Of a stretch of DNA of 64,000 bases, positions 17,709 through 24,932 are shown piece by piece. The notes beneath the pieces are model-generated. The model had not been told where the DNA came from and did not search any database. It was given only the letters and a program-made list of their open reading frames with translations. The stretch is from assembly GCF_000019965.1 (NCBI RefSeq), contig NC_010571.1:682001-746000 (forward strand). Reading direction: 5' to 3'. The number at the start of each line of letters is the position of its first letter. Within the stretch, counting starts at the first letter, position 1. Origin of the DNA: Opitutus terrae PB90-1. GTDB taxonomy: Bacteria; Verrucomicrobiota; Verrucomicrobiia; Opitutales; Opitutaceae. The position numbers and the translations under genes were made by a program.

Positions 17709-17849
17709 CCCGGGTATTTCATGAAATTCATGAAATATCCGCCCTCCGGGCCGACTCTGTCGGGGCTAGCGGCGACCAGGTCGCTCCGCCGCAGGCGGAC
17801 GGAAATTTCGGACCGAGCCTTACTCCTGTTCATGAAATTTCCGGGCTAG
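17705..17849. mobile_element. MITE-like element, copy 1
   Basis: A 145-bp element with terminal inverted repeats: 'CTAGCCCGGGTATTTCATGA' at the left and, on the other strand from the right end, 'CTAGCCCGGAAATTTCATGA'. The interior forms three small hairpins (CCGAC/GTCGG, GCGAC/GTCGC, TCCGCC/GGCGGA). An inverted, clearly related copy lies at 38049-38184. No coding capacity. It lies between a stop codon and the terminator at 17872-17907. Confidence 0.8.
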
Positions 17850-17871
17850 TCTGTCGCCACGGTTCTCTTCC

Positions 17872-17907
17872 AAGCGCGCCGCAGCTCTTGCGGCGCGCTT
17901 TTCTTTT
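17872..17907 (+). terminator. Rho-independent terminator
   Basis: Stem AAGCGCGCCGCA / TGCGGCGCGCTT with a short loop, followed by a T-rich run 'TTCTTTT'. It probably served the DUF4097 gene before the MITE-like element came to lie between them. Confidence 0.8.
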
Positions 17908-17933
17908 GGTCTGAAGCTTGTTGTGCTGCGAGG

Positions 17934-18998
17934 GTGTCCAGCCAGCTCGGCCAAAACCCACGTGCCTGCCTCAATTGCGGGACCCCGCTCCACGGTCCGT
18001 ACTGCTCCGCCTGCGGGCAGCACGATGTCGATTATCACCGCTCTTTTCACCACCTCGCGCACGATCTGCTGGAGAACCTGTTTCATTTCGAGGGGAAGTT
18101 CTTCGTCACCGTGGCCTGGCTCCTCGCGCATCCAGGCCGACTCACCCGCGAATTCCTCGCGGGCCGCCGGCAGCGGCAGGTCAATCCGCTCCGGCTGTAT
18201 CTCTTCGTCAGCGTGCTCTTCTTTGTCGGTGCCGCGGTGCTCAACCACGGACACCTGCTGCACTACAACCGCGACGTGCTCGACTCGCTGCAGACGGAAG
18301 TCGCTCGCGAGCTGAAAAGTCCCGCATCGCGCGGCACGGTTACGGCCGAACGGGTCGAACAGCTCGAGCAGAAGGTCGGCCAGGTGCGCACCGATCCGGC
18401 GGCTCTTGCCGAGGCGGTCCGCGCAATGGCCAATCTCGCGGAGCCCGTCGCCGAATCCGCCGGCACGCCCGCCACCACCTCGTCCGCCGGCGCGGCGCCC
18501 GTTCATGCCCATGTCCAACTCAGCGGCGTGGAGTCCGGACTGGGCAAGAGGCTCGCCGACAAACTGGCCGGCGGACGACTTACGCTCGGGCAGATCTGGG
18601 ACGCGATCGAACACCGGATTCCGACGCTCGTGTTCCTCGGCGTCCCGCTCTACGCGGCGTGGTTGAAGGTGCTGTTCCTCGGCCGTCGGCGAAATTATAT
18701 CGAGCATCTGGTTTTTTCGCTGCATCTCCACGCCTGGACCTTCCTCGTCGGCATGGTGGCGTTCGGCTACGCCAACATCTTCTCACTCGGGCCCGACTGG
18801 ATGGAGTCGATTTTCGAGTGGGCTCTCTTCGGCTGGATGCTGGGGTATGTGCTCCTCTCCTTCCGCCGGGTATATGAGCTGTCTTGGTGGTCCGCGGCCG
18901 GCTCCGTGGCGCTGCTGACGTTCCTGCACGGACTCGCCTTGTTTTTCCTGGGGCTGGTGCTGATGGTGGCGACGGTCGCCTGGCTGGCGTGGACGTGA
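17934..18998 (+). CDS. DUF3667-family membrane protein with zinc ribbon
   Basis: A 354-residue protein. The N-terminus has the zinc ribbon 'CLNCGTPLHGPYCSACG' (CxxC...CxxC), followed by 'FHHLAHDLLENLFHFEGKFFVTVAWLLAHPGRLTREFLAGRR', the DUF3667 signature. One hydrophobic segment follows, then an Ala-rich soluble loop of about 120 residues, and a C-terminal set of four or five membrane helices. The start is GTG at 17934. Function unknown in the family. A terminator follows at 19029. Confidence 0.85.
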   Translation: MSSQLGQNPRACLNCGTPLHGPYCSACGQHDVDYHRSFHHLAHDLLENLFHFEGKFFVTVAWLLAHPGRLTREFLAGRRQRQVNPLRLYLFVSVLFFVGAAVLNHGHLLHYNRDVLDSLQTEVARELKSPASRGTVTAERVEQLEQKVGQVRTDPAALAEAVRAMANLAEPVAESAGTPATTSSAGAAPVHAHVQLSGVESGLGKRLADKLAGGRLTLGQIWDAIEHRIPTLVFLGVPLYAAWLKVLFLGRRRNYIEHLVFSLHLHAWTFLVGMVAFGYANIFSLGPDWMESIFEWALFGWMLGYVLLSFRRVYELSWWSAAGSVALLTFLHGLALFFLGLVLMVATVAWLAWT

Positions 18999-19028
18999 GC
19001 CGTCTCGGTGCGCTCCACGCAAACTGAC

Positions 19029-19068
19029 AGGGGCGCCCCCGCGAACGAGGGCGCCCCTGGTTGTTTTC
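19029..19068 (+). terminator. Rho-independent terminator between convergent genes
   Basis: Stem AGGGGCGCCC / GGGCGCCCCT with a ten-base loop, then 'GGTTGTTTTCTT'. The T-rich tail lies on the plus strand, so it mainly serves the DUF3667 gene; the stem may also stop the convergent minus-strand gene. Confidence 0.8.
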
Positions 19069-19458
19069 TTAGTTGGCAGCGAACCGCGCGCTCGCGTCGG
19101 AGATCCGCACCGGCAGGAGCACGTTGGTTGCCACGGCCGATCCGTTCTTCTTCGCAGGCTCGAAACGCCACCGCTTCACTGCATCCATCACGATCTTGGC
19201 GAGCATCGCGTCCGGAGACGAGACGACCTTCAAGCTCGTGGGCGTCCCGGCGGTGTCCACCGTGAACGCGAGTTCGACGGTGCTGCCGGCGTAGTCCGCG
19301 CTGATGTTGCGGGGAGTGACCACCGCGACGGGCACGGGCACACCGGGTGCCTTGGACGCCGACTCAACGTAAGCTTCCTCCGCCGATTTCGCGGAAGCCG
19401 CGAGTGGCAGAAGAGCGCCGAAGCTGAGCAAGACGACGAGTTTTTTGACTGCTTTCAT
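19069..19458 (-). CDS. TonB C-terminal domain protein (secreted)
   Basis: A 129-residue protein with a signal peptide ending 'AASAKSAEE'. The rest matches the TonB C-terminal fold: 'GSTVELAFTVDTAGTPTSLKVVSSPDAMLAKIVMDAVKRWRFEPAKKNG', the classic pattern of a growth-like strand, helix and 'W.F.PA...G'. It has no membrane anchor or Pro-rich linker, so it is not a complete energy transducer. Probably a periplasmic stand-alone TonB-C protein. The ATG at 19458 is the only start giving a signal peptide. Confidence 0.85.
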   Translation of the reverse strand: MKAVKKLVVLLSFGALLPLAASAKSAEEAYVESASKAPGVPVPVAVVTPRNISADYAGSTVELAFTVDTAGTPTSLKVVSSPDAMLAKIVMDAVKRWRFEPAKKNGSAVATNVLLPVRISDASARFAAN

Positions 19459-19850
19459 GGTTTTAAACTCCGCGCTCAGGCGGAGAGTTTGGTGTTCTGT
19501 TGCTGCTGGGTTGATGCCCGCCAGCCGCCAGCGTGAGCCACCGGTGGACGGGCGTTTTGAGCCCGCGGCAGAGCCGCGAGCCCAAAGGCTCGTCTTGGGG
19601 CAATCCCAGTCGGACGACGCGAAACTCGCACCACGTCTCCGAAAGCGAGACCGTCCGCTCCCGACACCGCGGGACGAACGGAAAGTCAAAGAACGGGTCG
19701 CGGCGGAGCCGCGAGTGTGATCACGCCCGTTCAGCAGGCGGCGTGCCGGCTTCCGGCTCCCTCGCAGGTCTCGTGCTGACAGGCACTACGCCATCGCCGC
19801 AAGCCTGCCGTGGCCATTGCCCTTCGGCCAACTCTGGCTATCCCTGCGGC
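19459..19850. other. Gene-free spacer with short inverted motifs
   Basis: About 390 bases upstream of both the TonB-C gene and the DUF2062 gene. Several short repeats of 'GCGGAGCCGCGAG'-like sequence are visible, but no frame with convincing protein features. Promoters for both genes should lie here. Confidence 0.35.
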
Positions 19851-20399
19851 GTGCCCTCCGCCGATGCAAACCGGGAAACCGCCCGCCGTACGTTATGGCA
19901 ACGCCGTGTGCGCGATCCGCTGGTGCATCAGCTCACGCAGGGTATCACCCCGGAAAAGCTCGCGCTGACCGTCGCCGTCGGTAGCGCGCTGGCGCTTTTC
20001 CCCGTGCTCGGCACCACCACGCTGCTGTGCTTCATTGCCGGTCTCGCGCTGCGACTCAACCAGCCGATCATTCAGCTGCTCAACCAAGCGCTCTGGCCGG
20101 TACACGTGCCGGTCATCTACGGCTGCCTGCGACTGGGCGCGCGGATATTTGGGGTGTCGCCGATGTCGTTCGGCCTGGCGCATGCGCACGATCTGCTGTG
20201 GTCGCACCCGGCACTGTTTTTCGAGGAGTTCGGTCTCAGCCTCGCTCACGCCATCGTCGCGTGGGCGATCATCGCTCCAGCCTACATCGTCGCAGTGTAT
20301 TACCTGTCGCTGCCGATCATGCGCGCGGTCGATCGGGTGAAGCACCGGACGTCCGCCGTTGCCGCGCCGATCGCCCCCGGGGATCATCCGGTGCCGTGA
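19851..20399 (+). CDS. DUF2062-family membrane protein
   Basis: About 182 residues with the DUF2062 pattern 'LVHQLTQGITPEKLALTVAVGSALALFPVLGTTTLLC', 'LRLNQPIIQLLNQALWPVHVPVIYG' and three hydrophobic helices. Members are small inner-membrane proteins of unknown role, often near lipid or glycosyl-transfer genes. I chose the GTG at 19851 because it gives the usual family length; the open frame extends further upstream without an ATG that looks better. Confidence 0.75.
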   Translation: MPSADANRETARRTLWQRRVRDPLVHQLTQGITPEKLALTVAVGSALALFPVLGTTTLLCFIAGLALRLNQPIIQLLNQALWPVHVPVIYGCLRLGARIFGVSPMSFGLAHAHDLLWSHPALFFEEFGLSLAHAIVAWAIIAPAYIVAVYYLSLPIMRAVDRVKHRTSAVAAPIAPGDHPVP

Positions 20400-20445
20400 C
20401 AGACCGTCTGCTCGCGTTTTCATCGCGCCGCCTTTAATTCCGCCG

Positions 20446-21213
20446 GTGCGTCATCGGCGTGACTGGATCATCGGAGGCTTTCTGTGGCTTTGCGCCGCCA
20501 GCCTTTCCGCCGCGGAGCCCTCGGCGGATCCGCTGCTCGCGGCGGCACAGCACGCGGAAGAGCAACACCATCTCGCCACCGCGCTCGCGCTGGCACTGCA
20601 GGCCGAGCCACGGCATCCGACGGATGCGGCGCTGCTCCAGGCAATTTCGCGCTACTACTCCGAGCGCTCGGAAGAGGTGACCGATCGCGCGGAGAAGGAA
20701 CGCCTCTGCCGCTCTGCACTGGCCTACGCGCAGCGTTCCACCGCCCTCGCACCCGAGCGCGCCGTGAACGTCCTCTCGGTCGCGATCGCGGCGGGCAAGC
20801 TCGCACGAGTGTCCGGTCCGCGCAGGCGGATCGACTACGCGCGGATGGCACACACCTGGGCGACACGGGCGCTGCAGCTCGATCCCGACTACGCGCTCGC
20901 TCATCACGTGCTCGGCCAATGGCATTGCGAGGTCGCCACGCTCAATGCGCCCACGCGGTGGCTGGCCCGAATGATGGGCGGACTGCCGCCGGCTTCGTTG
21001 TCCGAGGCGATCGCGCATCTGCGTCGCGCCGTCGAGCTCGCGCCGGACCGTCCCGCCCATCACGCCGCGCTGGGGTTCGCGCTGCTCGCGGCTGGCGAAC
21101 GCGACGCGGCCCGCGCGAGTTTGGAACAGGCGCTGGCGCTTCCTTCACGTGACGCGCATGATACGATCGAACAGGCGCGGGCTCGCCAGGCGCTTCAGCC
21201 GCAGCCGCCCTGA
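20446..21213 (+). CDS. Secreted TPR protein, RMD1-like
   Basis: About 255 residues with a signal peptide ('WIIGGFLWLCAASLSAAEP'), starting at GTG 20446. Helical repeats of TPR type follow: 'LLAAAQHAEEQHHLATALALALQAEP', 'ALAYAQRSTALAPERAV', 'MAHTWATRALQLDPDYALAHHVLGQW', 'LSEAIAHLRRAVELAPDRPAHHAALGFALLAAGERDAA'. The middle region 'GQWHCEVATLNAPTRWLARMMGGLPPASLSEAIAHLRRA' resembles the eukaryotic regulator-of-microtubule-dynamics family and its bacterial relatives. Predicted periplasmic scaffold. It ends 8 bases from a convergent gene. Confidence 0.75.
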   Translation: MRHRRDWIIGGFLWLCAASLSAAEPSADPLLAAAQHAEEQHHLATALALALQAEPRHPTDAALLQAISRYYSERSEEVTDRAEKERLCRSALAYAQRSTALAPERAVNVLSVAIAAGKLARVSGPRRRIDYARMAHTWATRALQLDPDYALAHHVLGQWHCEVATLNAPTRWLARMMGGLPPASLSEAIAHLRRAVELAPDRPAHHAALGFALLAAGERDAARASLEQALALPSRDAHDTIEQARARQALQPQPP

Positions 21214-21221
21214 AGCAGCGA

Positions 21222-22064
21222 CTACTTCGCCCGGGGTTTCGGCAAATCGATGACCGCGCTTTCGCCGCGTTCGACGTAGTCCACAAAACGCGGATCGCCC
21301 AATATCACTTCCGGCCGGAATTTTTCCGATGCATCGATCCACACCGGCTGGGCCGTTTCACGTCCGAAGAACGGACTGGCCATCACCAGCATCGGCGGCA
21401 ACGCCTCGGGCAGCCAGAACCCGCGCGACGGCGCGCTGATCCGCGTGCTCCAGAGCTGCACAATTCGATTCTGTCGTGCCGCCTCGAAATCATAGGCCGC
21501 CACCTTTGCAACAAACAGGTGATCACTTGCGGCCGCTGATAGCGTCTCCTCAGCGGGACTGGACCGTGTCAGCCCGGGCGCAAGTTCGACATGGAAAAGG
21601 TCCGGTTGCGTACGCATTCCAAGCTTTTTCCCTCCCATGAACCGCAACAATTGGTACCGGTTCAGCTGCGTCCGGTATGTCCCATCGACACTGAAATAGT
21701 CCGCGTTCATGGTTCCCCACGTCCAGGCCAGTATCACTGAGGGTGGGTGGTCGGAATCGGCGGGAAGATAGCCTTGCTTCGCGAGCACCTTGATCATCGT
21801 GGCGGTCACCTGCCGCGGCGCGATGGTCTTTTCTCCCGCAAAGATGGCGCCGAAGTCCCGGAATCCGGCCGACGCCGCGATGTAGTAAACCGGCCGCGTC
21901 GGAGAAGCGGTGGGACGCAAGGCCCCTTCCGGGGTGAGGTCCGTCACCGTGACCACCTTCAGTTCGGGACGGCCCAGGATCCAGCCAAGAAGACCGCCGG
22001 AACTCGCCGCTTCGGTCGTCGTCAACGGCAGCACCAACAGCGCTGCCCAAAATACCGTGCGCAT
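21222..22064 (-). CDS. Hypothetical secreted protein
   Basis: A 280-residue protein with a signal peptide ('VFWAALLVLPLTTTEAAS'). I do not recognise a named domain. Features: a Gly-rich start to the mature part, 'RPVYYIAASAGFRDFGAIFAGEKT', a conserved-looking 'VILAWTWGTMNADYF', and 'HLFVAKVAAYDFEAARQNRIVQLWSTRISAPSRGFWLPEALPPMLVMASPFFGRET'. The start at 22064 was chosen for its signal peptide; the open frame runs about 90 codons further upstream without protein-like character. It may be a lineage-specific envelope protein. Confidence 0.65.
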   Translation of the reverse strand: MRTVFWAALLVLPLTTTEAASSGGLLGWILGRPELKVVTVTDLTPEGALRPTASPTRPVYYIAASAGFRDFGAIFAGEKTIAPRQVTATMIKVLAKQGYLPADSDHPPSVILAWTWGTMNADYFSVDGTYRTQLNRYQLLRFMGGKKLGMRTQPDLFHVELAPGLTRSSPAEETLSAAASDHLFVAKVAAYDFEAARQNRIVQLWSTRISAPSRGFWLPEALPPMLVMASPFFGRETAQPVWIDASEKFRPEVILGDPRFVDYVERGESAVIDLPKPRAK

Positions 22065-22243
22065 GACTCGTAGGGGTTGAGGTAAAGTAGCCGCCGATTG
22101 ATGCAGGCTGAGGAAGAGACGGTGCACGACGGTGGCGGTAACAATAATTTCGAGCGGAGTTCCTGCAACCCGATGCCGCATTCGCGCGGCGCGGCGCGTA
22201 ATCACGCGCGATAGGTTCGACATCGGCACCGCGGAACTCTGAC

Positions 22244-23311
22244 GTGTCGCGCGTGCGTTTTTTTGGCTCAGCTCTTTGGTTTCTGGCGCCCGGCCTCCGG
22301 GCCAGCGTGCTCGCGGTGACGCTGGCACTCGCAAGCTGGCCGCAGCCAGTCGATGCGAGCGCCGGGACCCGAACCAGCGGCACGGTTCGACTGTTCGGCG
22401 TGCGCTACATGGATGCGCACGAGTTCGGCCGGCGCTTCGGACTCACACAGAGCTGGACAGTCCCGCTGGAGCAGGTGCGGCTTACGAGTCGCTGGACCAC
22501 GCTCGAGCTGACGGTGCACAGCGTCGAGGCGATGCTCAACGGCGTGCGGCTGTTCCTCAGCGAGCCAGTGGTCGTGAGCAACGGGAAACTCTACCTCAGC
22601 CGCGGGGACGTGGACGGATTGTTCACTCCCATCCTGTCGCCTTCCACTGTCCCCGTCACGCGGCGGCCGAAGACCATTGTGATCGATGCCGGCCACGGCG
22701 GTTCCGATCCGGGGAACCAGAACCGCGCGCTCAAGTTGAACGAGGAGACTTTTACCCTCGACGTTGCCCGCCGACTGCAGCGGCTGCTGGCCGCCGCAGG
22801 ATTCAAGGTGATCATGACGCGCACCGGCGACCGTACCGTCTCGCTGGAGAAGCGGGCCGAAATCGCCAACCGCGCCAACGCCGACCTCTTCATCAGCATT
22901 CATTTCAACGCCTTCTCAGATCCGGGTATCGCCGGCGCCGAAACCTATGTGATGACACCGAGGCTCCAGCACTCCACGCCGCAGCGAGAGCGCGACCGGC
23001 GGATGATGACCACCCGGTTCGACGGCAACGCGCACGACCGGCAGAATGCGTTGCTCGGCTATCATGTGCACCGCGCGCTGGTCGGTGAGCTGCGCACGCC
23101 CGACCGCGGGTTGAAGCGGTTTCGCTACAGCGTGCTGCGCTCGGTCGACTGCCCCGCCGTGCTCGTCGAGGCCGCGTTCCTGTCGAATCCCCGCGAGGCG
23201 CGCGCCGTGACGAGCGCCTCGCATCGTCAGCGGATCGCCAAGGCGATCGCTTCCGGGGTGACCCGTCATGTCGCCGTAGTGGAACGGAACCTCAAAAGCC
23301 GTCGCCGCTGA
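22244..23311 (+). CDS. N-acetylmuramoyl-L-alanine amidase (Amidase_3)
   Basis: A 355-residue exported amidase that cuts the amide bond between muramic acid and the peptide in peptidoglycan. The zinc-dependent Amidase_3 domain runs from about residue 145: 'VIDAGHGGSDPG' (His151), 'NEETFTLD' (Glu167), 'SIHFNAF' (His220) and the catalytic 'LVEAAFLSN' (Glu309). The N-terminal 120 residues form a beta-rich domain that may bind the wall. A signal-like hydrophobic stretch ('LWFLAPGLRASVLAVTLALASW') is present. The start is GTG at 22244. Probably works in cell division or wall recycling. Confidence 0.9.
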   Translation: MSRVRFFGSALWFLAPGLRASVLAVTLALASWPQPVDASAGTRTSGTVRLFGVRYMDAHEFGRRFGLTQSWTVPLEQVRLTSRWTTLELTVHSVEAMLNGVRLFLSEPVVVSNGKLYLSRGDVDGLFTPILSPSTVPVTRRPKTIVIDAGHGGSDPGNQNRALKLNEETFTLDVARRLQRLLAAAGFKVIMTRTGDRTVSLEKRAEIANRANADLFISIHFNAFSDPGIAGAETYVMTPRLQHSTPQRERDRRMMTTRFDGNAHDRQNALLGYHVHRALVGELRTPDRGLKRFRYSVLRSVDCPAVLVEAAFLSNPREARAVTSASHRQRIAKAIASGVTRHVAVVERNLKSRRR

Positions 23312-23493
23312 ACGGCCACACGGCTCCGCAGCCGGTCTGCCATCGGCGTTACCCCGATGGCGGACCTCCGCCGCCTGAACCCGCGCGGGCTCGTTTCCGA
23401 TGCGAGCCGCATGGCGGCGCCCCATTGCAGGCGGACGCGTTTGGCCGAGTGTGTCGCCCGGTGCCACGCCCCCCTGTGGCAGCGCCGGAACGC

Positions 23494-23949
23494 ATGATTC
23501 CTCAACCTCATTTCGAAATCGATCGGGTGCGTCGCCATACCACGCCCAACTCGCTTCGCGCGATCGATGAAACCACCCGCGACAACATCCGCCACTTTGG
23601 CCGACAGCCGCGCGCGGTCGTCGACGCGCGGATCTCGGAACTCGAGCGCACGTGGGACATCGAACGCGTGCTGGAGACCAATGCCTCGTTGCTGGCACTC
23701 ACCGGCGCGGTGCTGGGCGTGACCACGAACAAGAAATGGTTCTGGCTCACCGCTGGCGTCCTTGGGTTTCTCACCCAGCACGCCCTGGTGGGCTGGTGCC
23801 CGCCGATCCCGGTGTTTCGCCGACTCGGGGTTCGGACGCAGAACGAACTCGATCAAGAGCGTTACGCGCTCAAGGCCGTGCGCGGCGATTTCGCCGACGT
23901 TTCCCGCCGGCTCGACCCGGCGCAGCCCGGCCAATCCACCCCGATCTGA
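23494..23949 (+). CDS. DUF2892-like membrane protein, paralogue 1
   Basis: A 151-residue protein with an N-terminal helical region ('LRAIDETTRDNIRHFGRQPRAVVDARISELERTWDIERVLE') and two membrane helices ('NASLLALTGAVLGVTT' and 'WFWLTAGVLGFLTQHALVGWCPPIPVFRRLGVRT'). The second contains the YgaP/DUF2892-type pattern 'L.GWCPPIPVFRRLG'. The next gene is a clear paralogue. Its role is unknown; similar proteins are often stress-inducible. The ATG at 23494 gives alignment with the paralogue. Confidence 0.75.
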   Translation: MIPQPHFEIDRVRRHTTPNSLRAIDETTRDNIRHFGRQPRAVVDARISELERTWDIERVLETNASLLALTGAVLGVTTNKKWFWLTAGVLGFLTQHALVGWCPPIPVFRRLGVRTQNELDQERYALKAVRGDFADVSRRLDPAQPGQSTPI

Positions 23950-23960
23950 GGACCGCCATC

Positions 23961-24446
23961 ATGTCGCCTTTCGCCAATCGCCTCGCCGAACCCGATCGCG
24001 TCCGGCGTTTCACGTCCGAGGAACAACTCCGTCAGATCGACGACACGACCGCTGCGAATATCGGCCACTACGCCTCGCGGTCGCCGGCAGAAATCGATGA
24101 GCGGATCGAGCAGCTTGAGCGCGAATGGGGCATCGAGCGCTATCTCCAGCTCAACGTCGCCGCCGTGGGCCTCTCGACCGCGGCGCTCGCCGCGACGCAG
24201 GACCGGCGCTGGGGCTGGCTGACCTGCGGCGGGCTCGCCTTCTTCCTCGTGCATGCGCTACTCGGGTTCGACCCGCCGCTGCCGCTGCTGCGCCGGCGCG
24301 GCATCCGCACGCGCAGCGAAATCAATCAGGAGATCCACGCGCTGAAGGCGCTGCGCGGTGATTTTCGTCCGGTCGACGACGACCGTTCGCTGGACGGGAA
24401 AATCGAAGCTGCCCTTCGCGCCGTCGGGCTCCAACCCACCACCTAA
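23961..24446 (+). CDS. DUF2892-like membrane protein, paralogue 2
   Basis: A 161-residue protein aligning along its length with the preceding one: '[37 protein letters not shown]', '[45 protein letters not shown]'. In the second membrane segment the 'WCPP' of the first paralogue is 'FDPP' here, so the Cys is not shared. A GAGGA Shine-Dalgarno sequence overlaps the end of the upstream gene. Tandem duplication followed by divergence; probably cotranscribed with its twin and with the DUF1328 gene. Confidence 0.75.
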   Translation: MSPFANRLAEPDRVRRFTSEEQLRQIDDTTAANIGHYASRSPAEIDERIEQLEREWGIERYLQLNVAAVGLSTAALAATQDRRWGWLTCGGLAFFLVHALLGFDPPLPLLRRRGIRTRSEINQEIHALKALRGDFRPVDDDRSLDGKIEAALRAVGLQPTT

Positions 24447-24474
24447 CCCTCACATTCCACCCAAGGACTTCATC

Positions 24475-24675
24475 ATGTTGAAATGGGCCATCATCGCCGC
24501 GGTGATCGCGGTCATTGCCGGAGCGTTCGGATTCGGATTGATCGCGAGCGCGGCCGCCAGCATTGCCAAGGTTTTGTTCTTCATCTTCCTCGCCGTTTTT
24601 CTGGTCCTGTTGATCTCGGGAATCGTGGTCGGCCGGAAGGTGAAAGCCGGGCTCACCCGCCACGATCACCACTGA
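24475..24675 (+). CDS. DUF1328 (YtjA-type) small membrane protein
   Basis: A 66-residue protein of two membrane helices, '[47 protein letters not shown]', which is the DUF1328/YtjA signature ('LRWAL.FLVIALIAG.LGFGGIA..AA.IAK.LF.IF'). AAGGA lies eight bases before the ATG. It ends with a His-rich tail. Members are small stress-associated membrane proteins without a known activity. Confidence 0.88.
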   Translation: MLKWAIIAAVIAVIAGAFGFGLIASAAASIAKVLFFIFLAVFLVLLISGIVVGRKVKAGLTRHDHH

Positions 24676-24702
24676 CCGTCAGGCGAGTCTGGTCCCGGCC
24701 CG

Positions 24703-24723
24703 ATGTAACCGAAGCGGTTACAT
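24703..24723. promoter_or_regulatory. 21-bp perfect palindrome
   Basis: 'ATGTAACCG' and 'CGGTTACAT' separated by AAG. It lies 28 bases after the DUF1328 stop and about 210 bases before the GT-C gene. No T-run follows, so a protein-binding site is more likely than a terminator. Confidence 0.4.
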
Positions 24724-24932
24724 TCTGCCGAATCCGGCCGAAGCGCCGCGGTGAAGCCGACCGGCGTTTCGGCGGGAGCCCAAGCCGCGCCGCCGGTTCC
24801 GGCCGTTGCGCCGCGGCTCCGGGACCGGACCACGAAGAACGCGCCCGCGCCGCGCAGAGCTCCGGACCGCCCTTGCCACGCCGCTGTGCGGCCGATTGAG
24901 TCGGCGGGCGCTGACAAAGCGCTTCGCTGCGC

